A stretch of 21,796 bases of DNA from a bacterium (GCA_029565375.1 JAKQOF010000009.1:1-21796); one strand, 5' to 3'. Positions 1 through 7,792 are shown, numbered from the stretch's first letter. The notes: generated by a model not told the origin, from the letters alone. Translations and numbers: made by a program.

Positions 1-533
1 TGCCGTGGCTGATAAAAAAACGACGGATTAGCAAGGGAGACTTAGGTATCGAGCGTTTGCCAAATTGGACTGATATTTGGATGACACCAATTGCTGTCGT
101 CGTCTACTTCATTTTGTCGAGCATCTTGATACTAGCCGCAACGACGTTTTTGCCGTGGTTTGACGTTGGACAAGCGCAAGATACTGGCTTTAATGGTTTG
201 AGTCAGCGCTATGAATATATCTTGGCGTTTATCACGCTGGTTATTTTGGCTCCGATTGCCGAGGAAGTGCTGTTTCGAGGGTACTTGTTTGGGCAATTGA
301 AGAAGTACATTCCCGTGTGGATAGCCGTACTAGTAACGAGTCTTTTGTTTGGTGCGGTGCACGGCGCATGGAACGTGGCGATTGATACTTTTGCCCTTAG
401 TATTATCTTGTGTTTGTTGCGTCTCAGTACGGGAAGCATATGGGCACCGATCCTTGTTCATATGACAAAAAACGCAATTGCGTTTTACATCCTCTTTATT
501 AATCCGATGTTATTGAATACACTAGGGGGATAG
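1..533 (+). CDS. CPBP-family intramembrane protease (5' end outside window)
   Basis: The frame is open from base 3 with no stop before 533, so the gene begins upstream. The TTG at 57 is only the first start-like codon and is probably internal. Numbering from that TTG, the three hallmark CPBP (CAAX protease/bacteriocin-processing, Abi) motifs are visible: EEVLFR at 69-74, FGAVH at 98-102 and HMTKN at 135-139, supplying the Glu, Arg, His and Asn of the membrane-embedded active site. The protein is strongly hydrophobic with several membrane helices (about 9-35, 55-68, 86-101, 107-121, 129-150). CPBP proteins are predicted intramembrane metal-independent glutamate proteases; substrates are usually unknown. 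It ends one base before proS, so the two are probably co-transcribed. Family assignment is firm; biological role is not. Confidence 0.85.
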   Translation, partial: PWLIKKRRISKGDLGIERLPNWTDIWMTPIAVVVYFILSSILILAATTFLPWFDVGQAQDTGFNGLSQRYEYILAFITLVILAPIAEEVLFRGYLFGQLKKYIPVWIAVLVTSLLFGAVHGAWNVAIDTFALSIILCLLRLSTGSIWAPILVHMTKNAIAFYILFINPMLLNTLGG

Positions 534-534
534 T

Positions 535-1776
535 ATGCGTATATCTCACTTATTTACCAAGACCAGCAAATCTGCACCAGCCGATGAAGTTGCCAAAAAC
601 GCGCAGCTGCTAATCCGCGCAGGCTTTGTATACAAAGAAATGGCGGGCGCGTATGCGTACCTACCACTCGGTATTCGCGTTATTGAGAAGATCAAGCACA
701 TCGTTCGTGAAGAAATGAACGCGATAGATTCGAACGAACTTATTATGACGAGTTTGCAGCGCCGCGAGATCTGGGAGAAGACCGGCCGATGGAACGACGA
801 TGTCGTTGACGTGTGGTTTAAGACTCGCCTAAAAGACGACACAGAAGTTGGGCTTGGCTGGAGCCACGAAGAGCCTATTGTCGAGATGTTGAAGCAGTAT
901 GTGCATAGTTACAAGGATTTACCTATTAGTCTGTATCAGTTCCAGACCAAGATGCGCAACGAACTTCGTGCCAAAAGCGGCATTATGCGCGGTCGTGAGT
1001 TTATTATGAAAGACATGTATTCGTTTCATACGAGTGCCGATGATTTGGAGGCGTACTATAACAGGACGATTGAGGCATATAAGCGCGTCTACGATCGACT
1101 GGGAATTGGTGCAGACACGTACGTAACATTTGCAAGTGGGGGTGCATTTACAAAGTTTAGTCATGAATTTCAAACGATTTGTGATGCAGGCGAGGATGTT
1201 ATTTATCTTCATCGTGGCAAAAATATTGCGGTAAACGAAGAGGTGATTGATGATGCCGTGCGTGAACTGGGAATATCACGCGATGAACTAGAGCAAGTGA
1301 AGACCGCTGAAGTAGGCAATATCTTTAATTTTGGCTCGCAAAAAGCTGAAGAGATGGGACTTGATTTTGTTGATGCCGACGATAGTGCCCATCCAGTGTT
1401 TATGGGCAGTTACGGTATTGGCGTTACTCGAGTAATGGGCGTGATTGCCGAAAAACTATCAGATGATAAGGGATTGGTGTGGCCTGAGGCGATTGCACCA
1501 GCAAACGTGTATCTTGTATCGATTGGTAAGGATGATGCTATCGGGCATGCAGATGAACTCTACGACGAGTTACAGGCAAAGGGTATTGAGGTACTTTATG
1601 ATGATCGTGACGTGCGTCCAGGAGAGAAGTTCTCTGATAGCGAGCTGATTGGTATTCCACACCGCGTCACTGTGAGCGATCGTTTGATAGCAGAGAATCA
1701 GTACGAGTATACAGAGCGAGTGAGCGGTGAGACAATCTTGTTGACACGCGAACAACTGCTTGCTAAACTGAGCTGA
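535..1776 (+). CDS. proS: Prolyl-tRNA synthetase, short form without editing domain
   Basis: Class II aminoacyl-tRNA synthetase charging tRNA-Pro with proline, cytosolic. Motif 1 lies around residues 37-49 (AGAYAYLPLGIRV), motif 2 around 141-165 (RNELRAKSGIMRGREF onward), motif 3 around 291-302 (GSYGIGVTRVMG). A C-terminal anticodon-binding domain covers about 324-413. The length is 413 residues, against about 570 for the usual bacterial enzyme. The YbaK-like INS editing domain that normally sits between motifs 2 and 3 is replaced by a linker of roughly 60 residues after SHEFQ (209-213). Such short forms occur in alphaproteobacteria. An AGGGGGA Shine-Dalgarno at 524-530 sits 4 bases before ATG 535. 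The stop is TGA, which shows UGA is a stop in this genome. Confidence 0.95.
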   Translation: MRISHLFTKTSKSAPADEVAKNAQLLIRAGFVYKEMAGAYAYLPLGIRVIEKIKHIVREEMNAIDSNELIMTSLQRREIWEKTGRWNDDVVDVWFKTRLKDDTEVGLGWSHEEPIVEMLKQYVHSYKDLPISLYQFQTKMRNELRAKSGIMRGREFIMKDMYSFHTSADDLEAYYNRTIEAYKRVYDRLGIGADTYVTFASGGAFTKFSHEFQTICDAGEDVIYLHRGKNIAVNEEVIDDAVRELGISRDELEQVKTAEVGNIFNFGSQKAEEMGLDFVDADDSAHPVFMGSYGIGVTRVMGVIAEKLSDDKGLVWPEAIAPANVYLVSIGKDDAIGHADELYDELQAKGIEVLYDDRDVRPGEKFSDSELIGIPHRVTVSDRLIAENQYEYTERVSGETILLTREQLLAKLS

Positions 1777-1777
1777 C

Positions 1778-1806
1778 TGTAAACACACCAATAGGGAAGT
1801 TATAGT
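1778..1806 (+). promoter_or_regulatory. Possible greA promoter
   Basis: TATAGT at 1801-1806 with a weak -35 (TGTAAA, 1778-1783) and a 17-base spacer. The leader before greA would be about 45 bases and contains the Shine-Dalgarno. The -35 matches only about half the consensus, so this is tentative. Confidence 0.3.
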
Positions 1807-1857
1807 GTGAACGGTGCCCGTAGTGGCCTATTTTATCGTTCAAGAAGAGGAATTATT

Positions 1858-2313
1858 ATGAAGAAACTATACCAAATCACATCTGAAGGTAAAAAAGAAC
1901 TTGAGCAAGAACTTGAGGGCTTGAAGAGCCGCCGCGGCGCAATTGCAGATAAGATTGCTGACGCACGTGACTTTGGTGACCTGAGTGAAAATGCTGAATA
2001 TGATGCTGCGCGCGAAGAACAAGGACTACTTGAGAGCCGTATCGCCGAGATTGAAGATATTTTGTTGAACGCTGACCTTATTAAAGGCGGCAGTAAGACC
2101 AAAGTTGCACTCGGCAGCAAAGTGGAGTTAAAGACTGGTAATAAGTCCGTAACGTACACGATTGTTGGTCCAGTTGAAGCAGACCCACTTGATGGCAAGA
2201 TTAGCAACGAATCACCAATTGGTGAAGCCGTGTTTGGTAAAAAAGTAGGTGATAGCGCTGTTATCACAACACCAAAAGGCACAGTGACTTACAAAATCGC
2301 CAACATTGGCTAA
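1858..2313 (+). CDS. greA: Transcription elongation factor GreA
   Basis: GreA binds the RNA polymerase secondary channel and stimulates cleavage of backtracked transcripts. The 151-residue product has the N-terminal antiparallel coiled coil (about 1-75) with the conserved tip GDLSENAEYDAAREEQ (40-55). Asp41 and Glu44 fall at the positions known to act at the polymerase active site. A C-terminal FKBP-like domain follows, with ISNESPIGEAVFGKKVGD (115-132). The frame is open back to a GTG at 1807, but the ATG at 1858 gives the normal family N-terminus (MKKLYQIT). It has a purine-rich Shine-Dalgarno (AAGAAGAGGAA, 1842-1852) at proper spacing, so 1858 is chosen. The length is close to the usual 158. 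Confidence 0.95.
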   Translation: MKKLYQITSEGKKELEQELEGLKSRRGAIADKIADARDFGDLSENAEYDAAREEQGLLESRIAEIEDILLNADLIKGGSKTKVALGSKVELKTGNKSVTYTIVGPVEADPLDGKISNESPIGEAVFGKKVGDSAVITTPKGTVTYKIANIG

Positions 2314-2334
2314 TCTACACTTCGCTGATACACT
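2306..2334 (+). promoter_or_regulatory. lysE promoter, extended -10, leaderless geometry
   Basis: TTGGCT (2306-2311, overlapping the greA stop codon), a 17-base spacer, then TGA-TACACT (extended -10, hexamer 2329-2334). The ATG follows 6 bases later, so the expected transcription start falls on or beside the start codon. No Shine-Dalgarno is present. Confidence 0.6.
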
Positions 2335-2340
2335 AAGCAC

Positions 2341-2973
2341 ATGGAGTATATCCCTCTTATATTGAGCGTGGCGTTGATTCACTTTTTGGCGGTTGCTAGT
2401 CCCGGTCCTGATTTTATTATGATTGTCAGAAACAGTCTTGTGTACTCGAAGAGAAGTGGCATTTATACCGCTGTCGGACTGGGACTGGGTATTTTACTGC
2501 ATGTCACGCTCGCCCTCGCCGGTGTTGCGTTGATTATTTCTCAATCTCTAGTTCTGTTTAACATCGTGAAGTTCCTCGGCGCGGCGTACTTGATCTATAT
2601 CGGAATTAAATCACTGCGAGCAAAACCTGCCGGCGATGATGCGACTAAACCAGCGAAGGCCAAGAGCGACCTTACGCCACTACAAGCTATTCGCAGTGGC
2701 CTTATCACCAATGCTACCAACCCGAAGGCGACGCTATTCTTCCTGAGTTTGTTTACGTTGGTGATTCAACCATCAACGCCACTTGATATCAAAGTGATTA
2801 TGGGAATAGAGATGGCAGTCGTCACGTTTGCTTGGTTTGCACTCTTGGCAGTATTGGTTTCACACCGTGCTATCAAACAGAGGATTACTAAGATTCAACA
2901 TCATATCGAAAGAGTGATGGGAGGTATATTGATTGTGTTTGGTATTGTTCTTGCAACGTCCAACGCAAAATAA
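2341..2973 (+). CDS. LysE/RhtB-family amino-acid exporter
   Basis: Inner-membrane transporter of the LysE superfamily, which exports amino acids or related small metabolites. The 210 residues match the family's usual 200-210. The signature ASPGPDFIMIVRNSL lies at 19-33, and NPKATLFFLSLF at 127-138 is the second conserved block. Around six hydrophobic segments are visible (about 5-25, 40-66, 72-92, 118-142, 152-175, 192-207). A charged cytoplasmic loop (93-112) is rich in Lys, Ala and Asp. Substrate cannot be read from sequence. There is no Shine-Dalgarno before the ATG; a strong extended -10 lies just upstream, so translation is probably leaderless. It lies between greA and lysS but appears to have its own promoter. 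Confidence 0.88.
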   Translation: MEYIPLILSVALIHFLAVASPGPDFIMIVRNSLVYSKRSGIYTAVGLGLGILLHVTLALAGVALIISQSLVLFNIVKFLGAAYLIYIGIKSLRAKPAGDDATKPAKAKSDLTPLQAIRSGLITNATNPKATLFFLSLFTLVIQPSTPLDIKVIMGIEMAVVTFAWFALLAVLVSHRAIKQRITKIQHHIERVMGGILIVFGIVLATSNAK

Positions 2974-2979
2974 TCAATA

Positions 2980-2988
2980 TGGTATACT
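2980..2988 (+). promoter_or_regulatory. lysS extended -10 promoter, leaderless geometry
   Basis: TGG-TATACT (hexamer 2983-2988) lies 9 bases before ATG 2998, placing the predicted start site around 2995. No convincing -35 exists at 16-18 bases, so it would rely on the extended -10. No Shine-Dalgarno precedes the ATG. Confidence 0.6.
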
Positions 2989-2997
2989 GTAACAGAT

Positions 2998-4509
2998 ATG
3001 GCTACACTAAAAGATTTTCGCGACGAACGCCTTCGTAAACTCGAAGAGCTACGGCAACTGGGCGTCGATCCGTACCCAGCAGATTCTCATCGCACACATA
3101 ACGCAGGCGATATTGTATCGCAGTTTGATAGCCTTGAAGGCCAGACGGCAACTGTTGACGGTCGCATTATAGGTATTCGTAAGTTTGGTAAGCTTGCCTT
3201 CATCGTCATAAAAGATTTTACCGGTGAGATTCAGCTGTTTTTAACCGAAGGTCAGGTAGCAGAACGTGATGTGAGCATTAGCCAATTATCCATGGCCGAT
3301 TTGCCACTGCTTGATACGGGCGACTTTGTTGAAGCAACCGGCGAGATTATTAAGAGTAAGACAGGTGAAGTTTCTATCGCCGTGAAGACAATTCGTCTGC
3401 TGACGAAGTCGCTTCGTCCAATGCCAAGTGTACAAGAGGGCTTTACCAATAAGGAAGAGCGTATGCGCCGTCGTTACGTTGATATGAACGTTAACCAAGA
3501 AGTGCGAGACCGCTTTGTGCGTCGCAGTAAGTTTTGGCAGGCAACACGTAAATACCTGGATGATCATGGCTTTTTGGAAATTAATATACCAGTCCTTGAG
3601 CACACAACCGGTGGAGCTGACGCGAATCCGTTTGTGACCCACATGGATGCTTTGGACCAAGACTTCTACCTGCGTATTAGTCACGAATTACCACTGAAGC
3701 GCCTCATTGGTGCAGGTTACGAGAAGGTATATGACCTTGGACCACGCTTTAGGAACGAGAACTATAGTGACGAGCATTTGCCAGAGCACATTGCGCTTGA
3801 GTTTTATTGGGCGTACGCCAGCTGGGTGCAGGGTATTGAGTTTATGCAAGGATTGATGAAGTATGTATTGCAAGAGACGTTTGGTACATTGCAGTTCAAA
3901 CTGGGAGAGTTTGACATTGACCTCAGTAAAGAGTGGGAACATTGGGACTATGCCGAAACAATTAAAAAGCGTTACGGAATCGATATTTATGAGTGTAGCT
4001 TAGAGGATGTGCAAAAAGCCCTCAAAGACAATAACCTTGAGGTTGAAAAAGCCGAAAATAAGGCACGTGGTATCGATAAGTTATGGAAGAACATCCGTAA
4101 AGACGTGACCGGCCCTGTGTGGTTGATTAACACACCTCTGTTTGTGAGTCCTCTCGCCAAAACCAACCTAAGTGACCCACGTACAACACAGCGCTTCCAG
4201 CCGGTTATTGCAGGCTCAGAGCTTGGCAATAACTTTAGTGAGCTGAACGACCCAATTGACCAGTTGAACCGTTTTGTCGAGCAGCAAGCAATGCGTGAAG
4301 CAGGGGACGATGAGGCAATGATGCTTGATATCGACTTTGTCGAGATGCTTGAGTATGGCATTCCGCCAACCTGCGGCTTTAGCTATAGCGAACGCTTGTT
4401 TTGGATTTTTGAAGGCGTCACCGCTCGCGAAGGCGTACCATTCCCTCAACTCCGCATGGATATAGACGAGACGACTCGCTCAATCTACCCAGACATCAAG
4501 TTCGAGTAG
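2998..4509 (+). CDS. lysS: Lysyl-tRNA synthetase, class II
   Basis: Charges tRNA-Lys with lysine. An N-terminal OB-fold anticodon-binding domain covers about 52-138 and a class II catalytic core follows from about 160. GGADANPFVTHMDALDQDFYLRISHEL (205-231) is the typical LysRS amino-acid pocket entry, RFRNE (250-254) is motif 2, and SELNDPIDQ lies in the usual place near the C-terminus. Motif 3 is unusual: GFSYSERLF (460-468) where the canonical enzyme has G-x-G-(V/I)-D-R-L. The ATP-contacting Arg (466) is kept, but the Asp before it is Glu and the second Gly is gone. Length (503) is normal. It converges on the minus-strand FHA gene 23 bases downstream. Confidence 0.95.
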   Translation: MATLKDFRDERLRKLEELRQLGVDPYPADSHRTHNAGDIVSQFDSLEGQTATVDGRIIGIRKFGKLAFIVIKDFTGEIQLFLTEGQVAERDVSISQLSMADLPLLDTGDFVEATGEIIKSKTGEVSIAVKTIRLLTKSLRPMPSVQEGFTNKEERMRRRYVDMNVNQEVRDRFVRRSKFWQATRKYLDDHGFLEINIPVLEHTTGGADANPFVTHMDALDQDFYLRISHELPLKRLIGAGYEKVYDLGPRFRNENYSDEHLPEHIALEFYWAYASWVQGIEFMQGLMKYVLQETFGTLQFKLGEFDIDLSKEWEHWDYAETIKKRYGIDIYECSLEDVQKALKDNNLEVEKAENKARGIDKLWKNIRKDVTGPVWLINTPLFVSPLAKTNLSDPRTTQRFQPVIAGSELGNNFSELNDPIDQLNRFVEQQAMREAGDDEAMMLDIDFVEMLEYGIPPTCGFSYSERLFWIFEGVTAREGVPFPQLRMDIDETTRSIYPDIKFE

Positions 4510-4526
4510 AAGGTAGTTTTATTTAG

Positions 4527-4549
4527 GAGGGTTTAGTGTGTAAACCTTC
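4527..4549. terminator. Hairpin between convergent genes (possible two-way terminator)
   Basis: A 9-bp inverted repeat (GGAGGGTTTA against TAAACCTTC, one G-U pair) has a 5-base loop, at 4527-4549. It lies 17 bases after the lysS stop and contains the TAA stop of the minus-strand FHA gene. There is no clear T-run on either side, so it is not a canonical intrinsic terminator. Its position between converging genes still makes termination the likeliest role. Confidence 0.4.
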
Positions 4550-6140
4550 GTACGGCGGTATTGTTGGTTGGATTATGGTTTGTTACAACTAAGCGACCTT
4601 CTGTATCAAGGGATATAGTACAATGTGTGCCCGAGACGGTTCGATTGAGATCCTCTAGCTGTTGCGTCTTTCGTCCGATTTCAATGCCTTGACCTGGCTT
4701 TAAACGCACCGATGCATCAGAGTCACTAATCCCAACAAGCAAACCTTCACCTGGCGCCTCATAGATTGTTATTGAGACTGACTTCTCGAGGTCTCTGATA
4801 GCGCCAACTCTGACCTCTGCAAGCGCGTGAACCCCCTCGATTTTTACTTGTCTTTCTTTACCCAAGAGAATACTGTATCGTTTGAATCCTTTAGATCGGT
4901 CGGGTGATTTATTAAAGTTTGTCGAGTCAAATAGTTCAAAAGCAACCGTTTCTTCTTTACCAAGCACCAAGCCTTTTAAAAGCTGTTCGTCGGTTGGTAT
5001 GCGGGGCTCAGTGTCGACTGATTTTTCGATAGTCGGTAGAGGAAAAGTCTTGTCGACTGGAATATTGGCCGTAAGAAAATCACGGAACTTGGCGAAGTCT
5101 TTACTCTCTAGAAGGCCAGGCCAAAGGTCTGCCATTGAGTTTGAGATTACTTCTGGTATGTTTTTCTGCTCCCAGCTCTCGAGCTGTTCTTCGTCTGCTT
5201 CAGTTTTTGACAGTGCATCAAATTCATCTAATTTTTCTTGCCCTAAGGCGTCAAGAAGCGTTTTTCGAATAAGGTCTTGGTATCTGATACTTAAGTAGTT
5301 CAAAATAGGTTGACTGTGTTCGGGGTAAATTGTTGCACGCAACTCATCAGGTAGGTCCTCAAGTGTAGCGTCAAAGACACTTGCTTCTTTTGGTGCAGGA
5401 CTGTCTTCAACGGCAGTGGCTGTTGTTGCCTCAGTGTGAATAGGGATATCGACGAGGGTAGCGGATTCCTCATCATCGGTATCAACTGTTGTCGCGACAG
5501 GTGGTTCTTCAGGTTTGACAATAGTATCGCCGTCTAGACCTTGCCGAAATGTAGCGAAGTCGTTACTGCGAAGGATATCATACAGGATAGTTCTTACGGT
5601 CTCACGAAACGTCGGTACATTGTGGTCTATCCAATCCTCGAATATATCTTGATCAGATATGTTTTTAGACAATCTATCGTATTCATCTAGTTTTGTTTTG
5701 CCAGACTCATCAAAGACAGTTTTTCGTAAAGCAACCTCTAGCTTCTTGCAGACGTAATCAAGGACTGGTTTCACTTGTTTGTCCGGCACGTCAGGACCTC
5801 TCCGGGCTAGTTCGTCAGCACTCAGTTTCACCATGAGATTATTCTCGTCAGGGATATCGATATTAGTCGTTTCTACCGTTTTCCTGAGAATAGCAGGGGG
5901 TAGACCCATCGCTACGTCAAATCGGTCTTTATCTGTCAAGTCTGGGTTATCGCGATATACCTGTGACAGGTTGGTGATTTCATCGGTAAGTGGAACTTTA
6001 TATGTCGCCGAATCGCCACGGGCAAATTTACGTTTATTGATTATACGGACAGGTATGCCATCAATCGTCAGCTCATTATCAGGATCTTTCATGACATGAG
6101 ATGAACTTTGATCAATGGTTGGTTCGTTTTCTGCACTCAT
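4533..6140 (-). CDS. FHA-domain protein with two copies of a helical module
   Basis: A 535-residue protein of unknown function. The C-terminus (about 480-530) looks like a forkhead-associated fold: GR at 489-490, SGTHCTI at 503-509, NPTNNT at 523-528. FHA domains bind phosphothreonine peptides; no Ser/Thr kinase is visible in the window. Two internal repeats (119-202 and 273-357) share the pattern P-x-x-Q, L-(D/N)-Y, L-D-E-(Y/F), a Trp (170, 323) and F-(A)-x-F-R near the end. The same module forms the adjacent 107-residue protein. Acidic, Pro/Thr-rich linkers (205-260) separate them. No signal peptide or membrane segment is seen. The frame is open back to 6365, but ATG 6140 lies one base after the neighbour's stop with GAGGA just upstream, so it is preferred. 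Last gene of the operon. Confidence 0.7.
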   Translation of the reverse strand: MSAENEPTIDQSSSHVMKDPDNELTIDGIPVRIINKRKFARGDSATYKVPLTDEITNLSQVYRDNPDLTDKDRFDVAMGLPPAILRKTVETTNIDIPDENNLMVKLSADELARRGPDVPDKQVKPVLDYVCKKLEVALRKTVFDESGKTKLDEYDRLSKNISDQDIFEDWIDHNVPTFRETVRTILYDILRSNDFATFRQGLDGDTIVKPEEPPVATTVDTDDEESATLVDIPIHTEATTATAVEDSPAPKEASVFDATLEDLPDELRATIYPEHSQPILNYLSIRYQDLIRKTLLDALGQEKLDEFDALSKTEADEEQLESWEQKNIPEVISNSMADLWPGLLESKDFAKFRDFLTANIPVDKTFPLPTIEKSVDTEPRIPTDEQLLKGLVLGKEETVAFELFDSTNFNKSPDRSKGFKRYSILLGKERQVKIEGVHALAEVRVGAIRDLEKSVSITIYEAPGEGLLVGISDSDASVRLKPGQGIEIGRKTQQLEDLNRTVSGTHCTISLDTEGRLVVTNHNPTNNTAVRRFTH

Positions 6141-6141
6141 G

Positions 6142-6465
6142 TTACGAGTCCTCACTATTAAGCGCGCTAAATGCTTCTTGGTGTTCAGCTGCTTCACCGA
6201 GCAATATATCGATCTCATCTTGAATAACCTCGTCAAGGTCGGTGATATGAGTTTGAATCCAAGCATGGATATCCGCGTCGGATCCGTTTTCTTGTAGTAA
6301 TACAAGTTCTTCAAGCTCTTCGTCGTCAAGCAACTCAACAACGCCTTCACCGACTCGTTCTTCAAGGACGTCGTTCATGTAATCAAGAAGGCTATCAATC
6401 TGGTCATCGGGGACCTGAATACCAGTAGAGGCTAAGAGTTCTGGTGTAATAATAAGATCAGCCAT
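6142..6465 (-). CDS. Small acidic helical protein, stand-alone module
   Basis: 107 residues, strongly acidic and predicted mostly helical. Residues 19-102 align by eye with both internal repeats of the downstream FHA protein: DDQIDSLLDYM at 20-30, EELEEL at 49-54, Trp69 in HAWIQTHI, and AFSAL at 98-102. From memory it resembles short Patescibacteria proteins catalogued as DUF5663, but I could not check this. It starts two bases after the stop of the upstream His-rich gene, with an AGGA Shine-Dalgarno overlapping that gene's end, and stops one base before the FHA gene. The three genes are therefore almost certainly one transcript. Function unknown; a protein-interaction domain is a reasonable guess. 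Confidence 0.7.
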   Translation of the reverse strand: MADLIITPELLASTGIQVPDDQIDSLLDYMNDVLEERVGEGVVELLDDEELEELVLLQENGSDADIHAWIQTHITDLDEVIQDEIDILLGEAAEHQEAFSALNSEDS

Positions 6466-6467
6466 AA

Positions 6468-7655
6468 TTATCCTAACAACCCGCTAGAATCAACACTTCC
6501 GCTGTAGTAATCTTTTGCTTTATCTTCATCTGGCAGGGTCTCCTCGACAGGGTGTTTTTCTGCGAGGTAGCGACGGAGGTCTTTAATCACAAGATTAACC
6601 TTGGCATTGTCTTCTATGCGAACAACGTTTAAGGCGCGATCTTTTATGTACTGTTGTTTTATTTTTTGACGAAGTTTTTCATCACGTTCGGCTTGCTTTG
6701 CTTCTTGGCGGAGGCGTTTGTTTTTTAGGGCGATAGCTTTAAGGCGTGCACGAGCCCATTTTGCAATTTCCTTACGTTCAGCTTTTTCTTTGTCTGAGGC
6801 GTCTTTATCTGTCCAGCGGCGATAGCGCTTTTCGCGGAACTCTTGCAGAGCGGCATCTCGTTCGTCATCACCGAGAGGTTGAAAGAGTATACTGATTGCC
6901 TCGTGCAGGGCTTCATATTCGTTCTTTGGGCTGAGGATTACTTTTGCATTGTTCTTTAGTTCAATAGCATTATTTTTTATGGATGTAGCGGTCATCTCTG
7001 TATCGACTTTGTAGTCAGCTGCAAGCTGTTTTGCGTCTTCTAAGGCAGCTCCAGCGTTTGTCTTGACTACTTCAAGAGCTTTCCCTAGGGATTCTTTTGT
7101 TGCATCAAAGGCTTTTGACGCTGTGTCGGACACAGCATGGCCAACGACGTGGCCGGTGTGCCGGGTACCTTTAATAATGGTCTTTGAACCTACAAAAACT
7201 GCTCGGCCAACACTATTCATAAATTGCTTCGCAGTACGACGCTTGTGTGTCTCCTGGGTATCATCTAGCTCTTCTTGTCTTTCTGTATGCACGTCTTGTT
7301 CATGGCTATGCTCGTCCTGGTGTGTATCATGCTCGTCATGCTCATCCGCATGGCGCGGAGCACCGGGCTCTAGTGCAATAGAAAAAGGATCATCAAAATT
7401 CCATCCAAGCTCTAGAAGGCGAGCTTTCATAGCAGCGAGGCCTTTAGGTAGGTTGCGGTGGCTCAGTGAGTCAGGGTTTTGAAGAGCGTGTGACATGAAA
7501 AACGCATCCTGATCATTCTCTGGGAAAAATTGTACAAGATGACCCTCAGGGTGTCTCACAGTGAGCGTTTTGTCTTCACCGTCATAGCCTATACGAACCT
7601 CTTTTGGCTCGGGAGGGGCTTCGTGGTGGTGGCCATGTGCTGCTTCGTGACTCAT
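6468..7655 (-). CDS. Hypothetical His-rich, helical, charged protein
   Basis: 395 residues that I do not recognise. The N-terminus has a His cluster (HGHHHE, 7-12). A second His/Asp/Glu-rich stretch at 102-123 holds seven His among nine acidic residues, which could bind divalent metals. Residues 20-98 look like a small folded domain (beta-rich start, Trp85). Residues 145-240 are Ala/Lys-rich amphipathic helix resembling LEA-like or apolipoprotein-like sequence. Residues 265-340 are a very basic, probably coiled-coil region. A short Ser/Gly tail follows. There is no signal peptide or membrane helix. It is the first gene of the three-gene minus operon, with a strong promoter about 45 bases upstream and no clear Shine-Dalgarno. 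It could be a scaffold or nucleic-acid-associated protein, but nothing proves that. Confidence 0.65.
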   Translation of the reverse strand: MSHEAAHGHHHEAPPEPKEVRIGYDGEDKTLTVRHPEGHLVQFFPENDQDAFFMSHALQNPDSLSHRNLPKGLAAMKARLLELGWNFDDPFSIALEPGAPRHADEHDEHDTHQDEHSHEQDVHTERQEELDDTQETHKRRTAKQFMNSVGRAVFVGSKTIIKGTRHTGHVVGHAVSDTASKAFDATKESLGKALEVVKTNAGAALEDAKQLAADYKVDTEMTATSIKNNAIELKNNAKVILSPKNEYEALHEAISILFQPLGDDERDAALQEFREKRYRRWTDKDASDKEKAERKEIAKWARARLKAIALKNKRLRQEAKQAERDEKLRQKIKQQYIKDRALNVVRIEDNAKVNLVIKDLRRYLAEKHPVEETLPDEDKAKDYYSGSVDSSGLLG

Positions 7656-7699
7656 ATAGGTGATGTTCTTTGCTTTTTGTTTTTAATGTATCTATTGGA

Positions 7700-7728
7700 A
7701 TAATAGCATAATCGGTATGGATTGTCAA
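7700..7728 (-). promoter_or_regulatory. Strong promoter of the FHA/helical-module operon
   Basis: On the minus strand: TTGACA (7728-7723, perfect consensus), a 17-base spacer, then TGC-TATTAT (extended -10, hexamer 7705-7700). This is the best promoter in the window. The start site should be near 7693, giving a leader of roughly 38 bases. It is divergent from the flavin reductase promoter. Confidence 0.75.
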
Positions 7729-7763
7729 TAAGAATACAGGGGTGCAAAGAAAAGTACAGTTGC

Positions 7764-7792
7764 TTGCAATGATATAACAAAAATACTATACT
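7764..7792 (+). promoter_or_regulatory. Flavin reductase promoter
   Basis: TTGCAA (7764-7769), a 17-base spacer, TATACT (7787-7792). The leader would be about 30 bases and holds AGAAGGA (7813-7819), 9 bases before ATG 7829. Confidence 0.65.

Noticed and set aside
57..59. TTG at 57 as the true start of the CPBP protease
   Set aside because: The frame stays open to the first base of the window and the translated upstream part reads as ordinary protein, so the gene most likely begins outside.
1807..1857. GTG 1807 start for greA, adding 17 residues
   Set aside because: The extension has no family counterpart, and ATG 1858 has a good Shine-Dalgarno and the standard GreA N-terminus with Asp41/Glu44 in register.
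1833..2282. 149-codon antisense frame over greA
   Set aside because: It is the complement of a certain gene, Ser/Leu-rich low-complexity, with no ribosome-binding site. A shadow.
2951..2956. TTGCAA as a -35 for lysS (and the same sequence at 11674-11679 for serS)
   Set aside because: The spacers would be 26-27 bases, far too long. These promoters are better explained by the extended -10 alone.
6141..6365. Start at 6365 for the FHA protein (610 residues)
   Set aside because: It would overlap nearly the whole 107-residue gene in another frame. ATG 6140 follows that gene's stop by one base and has a GAGGA upstream.
7063..7482. 139-codon plus-strand frame inside the His-rich gene
   Set aside because: Its Cys/Ser-rich sequence is the mirror of the His/Glu/Asp repeat on the other strand.
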